From the NCBI RefSeq assembly GCF_900543425.1, contig NZ_UQRQ01000016.1:1-64000 (forward strand): a stretch of DNA of 64,000 nt, given 5' to 3'. The position numbers were made by a program, and so were the translations under genes. The stretch is from an uncultured Sanguibacteroides sp. Its GTDB lineage: Bacteria > Bacteroidota > Bacteroidia > Bacteroidales > Marinifilaceae. Shown piece by piece: positions 59,631 to 64,000 of this stretch; the stretch's first letter is position 1; every line of letters starts with the position of its first letter. A model generated the notes under the pieces. That model was not told the origin of the DNA. It saw only the letters and a program-made list of their open reading frames with translations, and searched no databases.

Positions 59631-59831
59631 TATTCTTTTACCCCAGACTTTTTTTGATTTTTTGATTTCAAGGTAGTATTGAAAAGTTTTTTCAATAGGA
59701 AGTTAATTAATACACTTCCCGATAAATTTCTATATCGCAATCCATTCAAGACCACCTTATAATCATGGTAATTGCCAGGCAGTTACCCTAAAATCTTTGT
59801 TTTATCTTATAAATTCATAAAAGAATCGATC

Positions 59832-60974
59832 ATGACAAAAACATATACGGAAATAAATGAAAAAATTAAAAACGGAAAAGCTGTTGTCCTAACAGCAGAA
59901 GAAGTTTCCGAATTGGCGAAGACTTGCTCTTCCAAAGAAATTGCAGAGAAAGTAGATGTAGTAACCACAGCAACATTCGGTGCTATGTGCTCTTCTGGTG
60001 CTTTCCTAAATTTCGGACATGCCAATCCTCCCATCCGCATGGAAAAAATTGAATTAAACGGGATACGGGTTTGCGGGGGACTGGCTGCCGTGGACACCTA
60101 TATCGGAGCTACTGATTGTAACCCGGAAATACCCTCCTACGGAGGAGCGCATCTGATAGAAGATCTGATTGCCGGAAAAGAAATAACCTTGGAAGCATGG
60201 GGTAAGGGTACCGATTGTTACCCGAGAAAACATATTAAAACCAAAATATCCAAGGAAACCATCAACGAAGCCTATCTCTATAACCCGCGAAACGCTTATC
60301 AAAATTACAATGTTGCCACAAACTCTACGGATCAAATCAAATATACCTATATGGGTACGTTATTACCCAGATTACGCAACGCAGCTTACAGTACGGCCGG
60401 AGAGCTCTCTCCCCTGCTAAACGACCCGGAATGTCGTACCATCGGCCTGGGAACCCGTATCTTTCTTTGCGGAGCGGAAGGTTATGTTGCCTGGAACGGT
60501 ACGCAATTCCACTCCACGAAAGAGGTAAATGCTTACGGTATACCGACAAGCAATGCCCGTACCTTAGCCGTTATCGGAGATCTGAAAAAGATGAGTACGG
60601 AGTTTCTACGAGGAGTATACTACGAAAAATACGGGGTAAGTCTTTTCGTGGGAATCGGCATTCCCATACCGATATTGGATGAAGAGATGGCCCGACGGGT
60701 TTCTATCCGAAACGAACAAATAGAGACGACTATTGTGGATTACGGAGACGGTAACAAAATATTGGGAAAAACAAATTATGCAGCCCTTCAGTCGGGAGAG
60801 ATAGAACTCAACGGACAAAAAATCAGGACAGCGCCCGTTTCCAGTATAGCCAAAGCAAGAGAAATCGCACAAATACTAAAAGAGTGGATCGGACAAGGCA
60901 ATTTTCTATTGACAGAACCGGTTCGTCCTATGCCTACCGGTACCTTTTTAAAGAATTTAAAAGAAAAAGAGTAA
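59832..60974 (+). CDS. HcyBio protein (DUF39/COG1900), homocysteine synthesis
   Basis: Protein of 380 residues from ATG 59832 (the open frame begins with a TTG 60 bases earlier). It matches the DUF39/COG1900 family, shown in methanogenic archaea to be needed for making homocysteine from aspartate semialdehyde and sulfide. Conserved parts include TTATFGAMCSSGAFLNFGH with C53, VCGGLAAVDTYIGATDCNPE, and GKGTDCYPRK with C129; paired cysteines are thought to handle sulfur. NIL-ferredoxin and COG2122 genes follow at 25 and 3 bases. A SAM riboswitch controls the operon. Confidence 0.93.
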   Translation: MTKTYTEINEKIKNGKAVVLTAEEVSELAKTCSSKEIAEKVDVVTTATFGAMCSSGAFLNFGHANPPIRMEKIELNGIRVCGGLAAVDTYIGATDCNPEIPSYGGAHLIEDLIAGKEITLEAWGKGTDCYPRKHIKTKISKETINEAYLYNPRNAYQNYNVATNSTDQIKYTYMGTLLPRLRNAAYSTAGELSPLLNDPECRTIGLGTRIFLCGAEGYVAWNGTQFHSTKEVNAYGIPTSNARTLAVIGDLKKMSTEFLRGVYYEKYGVSLFVGIGIPIPILDEEMARRVSIRNEQIETTIVDYGDGNKILGKTNYAALQSGEIELNGQKIRTAPVSSIAKAREIAQILKEWIGQGNFLLTEPVRPMPTGTFLKNLKEKE

Positions 60975-60999
60975 GATTCAATCCCTAAAAACAGAAGAC

Positions 61000-61416
61000 A
61001 TGGCAAAAAAATTAATACTATCATTTCCGGTTGACGCCACAGACAGACCTCTGGTATACGACCTTATTCGCATTTATGATATAAAAATCAATATATTAAA
61101 AGCTGAAATTCAACCTGGAAAAACAGGAACCTTATTGGCTGAATTTGATGCCGACGAACTGAAAATCGAACAGGCCATTGCCTTTTTAAATCAAAACGGA
61201 GTCATTGCAAATCCGGTTTCCAGCAAGGTATCCCACGACGAAAGTCGTTGTGTAAATTGTGGTAACTGCGTGTCGGCTTGTTTTTCCCACGCCTTGACGA
61301 TTGGTGTCCCGGACTGGAAACTCCGATTCAATCCGGAAAAATGCATCGCTTGTAAACTATGTTTGAAAGCTTGTCCGCTTAAGCTTTTTAAAATCGAATT
61401 TTCAGAAATCCAATAA
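61000..61416 (+). CDS. NIL-domain 2x[4Fe-4S] ferredoxin
   Basis: Protein of 138 residues with an N-terminal NIL (ACT-like) domain (about 1-75, a domain otherwise found in the methionine importer MetN) and two [4Fe-4S] motifs: C84-x2-C87-x2-C90-x3-C94 and C115-x2-C118-x2-C121-x3-C125. In methanogens its counterpart works with the DUF39 protein to reduce the persulfide or thioaldehyde intermediate during homocysteine formation. The NIL domain may bind methionine or an intermediate. It sits between the DUF39 and COG2122 genes. Confidence 0.93.
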   Translation: MAKKLILSFPVDATDRPLVYDLIRIYDIKINILKAEIQPGKTGTLLAEFDADELKIEQAIAFLNQNGVIANPVSSKVSHDESRCVNCGNCVSACFSHALTIGVPDWKLRFNPEKCIACKLCLKACPLKLFKIEFSEIQ

Positions 61417-61419
61417 ATT

Positions 61420-62178
61420 ATGAATAACGGGGAATACACGAATCGTACTTACAGGGAACACCTCTGTTCCGATCGTTGGCAATCTTTCACGGTTACCTAC
61501 AAAGAAACGGATCTTTGGATCGGTGTGGATAAAACCTCTTACCGGAAAGAGATGCAAACTTACGCTTTCTCCCGGACAAAAAACTTACGGGAAGAGATGG
61601 ATCGTTACCTACAAAAAGATCCGGAATACCATAAGGCTTTAACCCCTTACCCGCCTCAAGAGAAAGCTCCGCTCATCTTTCAACGAATGTCCGATGTATC
61701 CTTCCGTTCGGGTATCGGGCCCATGAGTGCCGTCGCCGGGGCCGTTGCAAAACATATAGCGGAAGAATTGAAGAGTAAATTCCTTATCCGGGAAATTGTC
61801 GTTGAAAACGGAGGAGACATATACGCGGATATCTGTAAAGATATAGATCTCTCTGTTTTCGCGGGTACTTCTCCCTTGTCCGAAAAAGTGGGTTTCACGA
61901 TTCGTGCCCATCGCTCTCCCTTGGGAATTTGTACCTCCTCCGGTACGGTAGGTCCTTCTTTAAGCTTCGGCAAAGCAGATGCGGTTATGATTGTATGTAA
62001 AGATTGTGCTTTGGCCGATACTTATGCAACAGCCTTTGCCAATCAAATACAAGAGGCAGAAGACATAGACCCTTGTCTGGAAAAGATCGGAATGATTCCG
62101 GAAATTTTAGCCGCAATCTGCATTAAAGAGGATAAAATCGGAATTTTAGGAGAATTTGATTTTAAAATTTGGAAATAA
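61420..62178 (+). CDS. UPF0280/COG2122 protein, homocysteine synthesis
   Basis: Protein of 252 residues of the UPF0280/COG2122 family, a relative of the flavin transferase ApbE. It shows SGIGPMSAVAGAVAKHIAEEL, VENGGDIYADI, SPLGICTSSGTVGPSLSFGKADAVMIV and ALADTYATAFAN. In methanogens a COG2122 protein takes part in the same aspartate-semialdehyde-to-homocysteine route. It starts three bases after the ferredoxin gene. It lacks a signal peptide, unlike most ApbE proteins, so it acts in the cytoplasm. Confidence 0.9.
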   Translation: MNNGEYTNRTYREHLCSDRWQSFTVTYKETDLWIGVDKTSYRKEMQTYAFSRTKNLREEMDRYLQKDPEYHKALTPYPPQEKAPLIFQRMSDVSFRSGIGPMSAVAGAVAKHIAEELKSKFLIREIVVENGGDIYADICKDIDLSVFAGTSPLSEKVGFTIRAHRSPLGICTSSGTVGPSLSFGKADAVMIVCKDCALADTYATAFANQIQEAEDIDPCLEKIGMIPEILAAICIKEDKIGILGEFDFKIWK

Positions 62179-62189
62179 AACATAATATG

Positions 62190-62282
62190 TAACTTTGAAA
62201 ACGGGAGCGGTTGAAACACGGGTGGTCGTAATTACGTTGACCGATCAACGAGACTCTCTGTTTTATGCAATTAACATATACT
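62190..62282 (+). promoter_or_regulatory. Structured leader of metH
   Basis: The 104-base gap before metH contains overlapping dyads: a CGTAATTACG palindrome, GTTGA-CCGA-TCAAC (62239-62252), and GAGACTCTC. The first two cannot form together, so an attenuator-like switch is possible. It is too short for a cobalamin riboswitch and does not match the S-box. Confidence 0.35.
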
Positions 62283-64000
62283 ATGGACATAAAGACAGAA
62301 CTACATAAAAGAATACTGATACTGGACGGGGCCGTCGGAACGACTCTTCAACAATATGACCTGACCGAGAAGGATTTTCGGGGAGAACTATTTATGAACC
62401 ATCCGCTCCCCTTAAAAGGAAATAACGATATCCTAAATCTTACCCGCCCCGATATCATCCGGGAAATACATGAAAGTTATATCGAAGCCGGGGCCGATAT
62501 CATCGAAACGAATACATTCAATTCGAATGCCATTTCACAAAAGGATTACGGCTGTGCCGATGAAGTTTATCAGCTGAATCTGGAAGGGGCTCGTATCGCC
62601 GTAAAAACAATACAAGCTCACCCCGAAAAGAATATCTACATCGCCGGAAGCATAGGCCCTACCTCCAAATCTTTAACCCTCTCCCCGGATAATGACCGGC
62701 CGGACTTTCGACCGATAGATTTCGATATGTTAGCCGCCGCCTACGAAACACAAGTACGAGGATTAATAGACGGAGGTGTTCATCTACTATTGGTAGAAAC
62801 CGTATATGACGGATTAAATGCCAAAGCGGCTCTCTATGCTATTTCAAAAGTACAGGAAGAAAAAGGAAGTCGAATTCCGGTGATGCTTTCGGCGACCGTC
62901 AACGACCGGAGCGGACGCACGCTGACAGGACAAACCATCGAAGCTCTCTATACGGCTGTATCCCATTATCCTATACTCTCTTTCGGATTGAATTGCTCTT
63001 TCGGTGCCGCCGACCTCCGCTTGTTCCTGAAAGAAATATCTTCCAGAATTCCCTGTTTTTTAAGCGTATACCCGAACGCGGGATTACCGAATGAAATGGG
63101 TGAATATGACGAATCTCCGGAATATATGGCCGAACAATTGAAACAAATGGCAGACGAGGATTTGGTTAATATTGCCGGAGGCTGTTGCGGAACAACTCCC
63201 AGGCATATAAAAAAAATTTCCAGTATTCTACGGAATCAACCTCCCAGGCCATGTCCCCGCAAACACCCCTTACTTACCGTAAGCGGATTGGATACGATCA
63301 CCATCGATCCTCTTCAAAATAATTTCACGAACATAGGTGAACGCACTAACGTTGCAGGTTCTGCCAAATTCGCACGACTCATTCGGGAAAAGAACTATCG
63401 GGAAGCTGCCTCCATTGCACGCAAACAAATCTCCGAAGGAGCATCCGTCATAGACATCAACATGGACGACGCCTTACTTAACGGTCCGAAAGAGATGGAA
63501 CATTTTATCCGGATCATCAATAACGAACCGGATATCGCCAAAGCCGCATTTATGATTGATTCTTCCGACTGGGATACCATTCTTTCCGGTCTGAAAAACA
63601 GTCCAGGAAAATGCATTATCAATTCGATCAGCCTAAAAGAGGGAGAACAAGCTTTTTTAGAAAAAGCACGGGAGATTCATCGTTTAGGAGGCGCTATTGT
63701 GATCATGGCCTTTGACGAGGAAGGACAGGCTGCTACATTCGAACGCAAAATAGATATTGCCCGACGGGCATATGATCTGTTGACCCGGCAAACCCGGATC
63801 CCACCGGAAGATATTATCTTCGATGTCAATGTTCTCGCCATCGGAACCGGCATTGAAGAACACAATCATTATGCCGTAGATTTCATAAAGGCAGTACGTT
63901 GGATAAAACAAAACCTGAAAGGATGTCACACTTCCGGAGGTATCTCCAATCTGTCCTTCTCCTTCCGGGGAAATAATCCGATACGGGAAGCCATGCATTC
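62283..64000 (+). CDS. metH: Cobalamin-dependent methionine synthase, 5' part
   Basis: First 572 codons of MetH, running off the window end. It transfers a methyl group from methyltetrahydrofolate to homocysteine through cobalamin. The homocysteine domain begins LDGAVGTTLQQYDL and has the zinc-binding Cys in GLNCSFGA and the CC pair in GGCCGTTPRH. The folate domain follows with ERTNVAGSAKFARLI, DINMDD, IDSSDW, and SGGISNLSFSFRGNN. The cobalamin and activation domains should lie beyond the window. It is 104 bases downstream of the homocysteine operon and would use its product. Confidence 0.96.
   Translation, partial: MDIKTELHKRILILDGAVGTTLQQYDLTEKDFRGELFMNHPLPLKGNNDILNLTRPDIIREIHESYIEAGADIIETNTFNSNAISQKDYGCADEVYQLNLEGARIAVKTIQAHPEKNIYIAGSIGPTSKSLTLSPDNDRPDFRPIDFDMLAAAYETQVRGLIDGGVHLLLVETVYDGLNAKAALYAISKVQEEKGSRIPVMLSATVNDRSGRTLTGQTIEALYTAVSHYPILSFGLNCSFGAADLRLFLKEISSRIPCFLSVYPNAGLPNEMGEYDESPEYMAEQLKQMADEDLVNIAGGCCGTTPRHIKKISSILRNQPPRPCPRKHPLLTVSGLDTITIDPLQNNFTNIGERTNVAGSAKFARLIREKNYREAASIARKQISEGASVIDINMDDALLNGPKEMEHFIRIINNEPDIAKAAFMIDSSDWDTILSGLKNSPGKCIINSISLKEGEQAFLEKAREIHRLGGAIVIMAFDEEGQAATFERKIDIARRAYDLLTRQTRIPPEDIIFDVNVLAIGTGIEEHNHYAVDFIKAVRWIKQNLKGCHTSGGISNLSFSFRGNNPIREAMH

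Noticed and set aside
62190..62282. Cobalamin riboswitch before metH
   Set aside because: The gap is far shorter than a cobalamin aptamer and the B12-box sequence is absent.

Overview
The window (about 64 kb, low-to-moderate GC, compact) reads as chromosomal DNA of an anaerobic Bacteroidales bacterium. The reasons are: promoters of the Bacteroidetes type (a -7 box of the form TAnnTTTG, seen in front of about eighteen genes, often 10-30 bases from the start codon), A-rich leaders instead of strong Shine-Dalgarno sites, Bacteroidetes-specific families (PCMD, PepSY-like, DUF4491, DUF6146, lipidated TamA-like TamL), and anaerobe oxygen defence (rubrerythrin, Bcp, hemerythrin-type Ric). A member of the Odoribacteraceae is a reasonable guess but not proven. 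No rRNA, tRNA, insertion sequence, prophage or CRISPR array is visible. Most of the window is core genome.

Layout. 0.3-4.5 kb: prfC, a FlK-like hotdog thioesterase and uvrB, followed by a 490-base gene-free stretch of dispersed repeats. 4.9-10 kb: a minus-strand type III restriction-modification operon (mod, res, then a GNAT acetyltransferase), preceded by an ABC-F ATPase. 12.2-17.6 kb: a single-chain tandem MutS-like ATPase, meeting a five-gene operon (DUF4491, thioesterase, AlkZ-like glycosylase, PD-(D/E)XK-like protein, YgbA-like protein). 17.7-21.2 kb: an OmpR/HK two-component pair flanked on both sides by PepSY-like exported proteins. 21.4-28 kb: bcp, recA, an S9 peptidase lipoprotein, HdeD-like protein, ispE, an exported thioredoxin and a PAP2 phosphatase. 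28-36 kb: an orphan cas6, an NCS2 permease, two flavin enzymes, a PCMD protein, lgt and a Tritrichomonas-type guaB.

36-46 kb: small unknown proteins, a PEBP protein, a Ric-like hemerythrin protein co-transcribed with a LuxR regulator that has a degenerate receiver, a candidate short transcript behind two 20-base operator-like repeats, a MATE exporter, a large hybrid sensor kinase, a YtxH/holin-like envelope operon and an exported Fe-type superoxide dismutase. 46-59 kb: HD protein, AGCS symporter, DEAD-box helicase plus K+/H+ antiporter, rubrerythrin, RidA, a lipoprotein, a MurU-like nucleotidyltransferase, a NarL-type two-component system downstream of tamL, a SpoU methyltransferase and an outer-membrane barrel.

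59.4-64 kb is the most interesting part. A SAM-I (S-box) riboswitch is followed by a 35-codon reading frame ending in a Met/Cys-rich run. Then come HcyBio (DUF39/COG1900), a NIL-domain 2x[4Fe-4S] ferredoxin and a COG2122/UPF0280 protein, and then metH (cut by the window end). This is the gene set of the direct aspartate-semialdehyde plus sulfide route to homocysteine known from methanogens, here joined to methionine synthase and placed under S-adenosylmethionine control.
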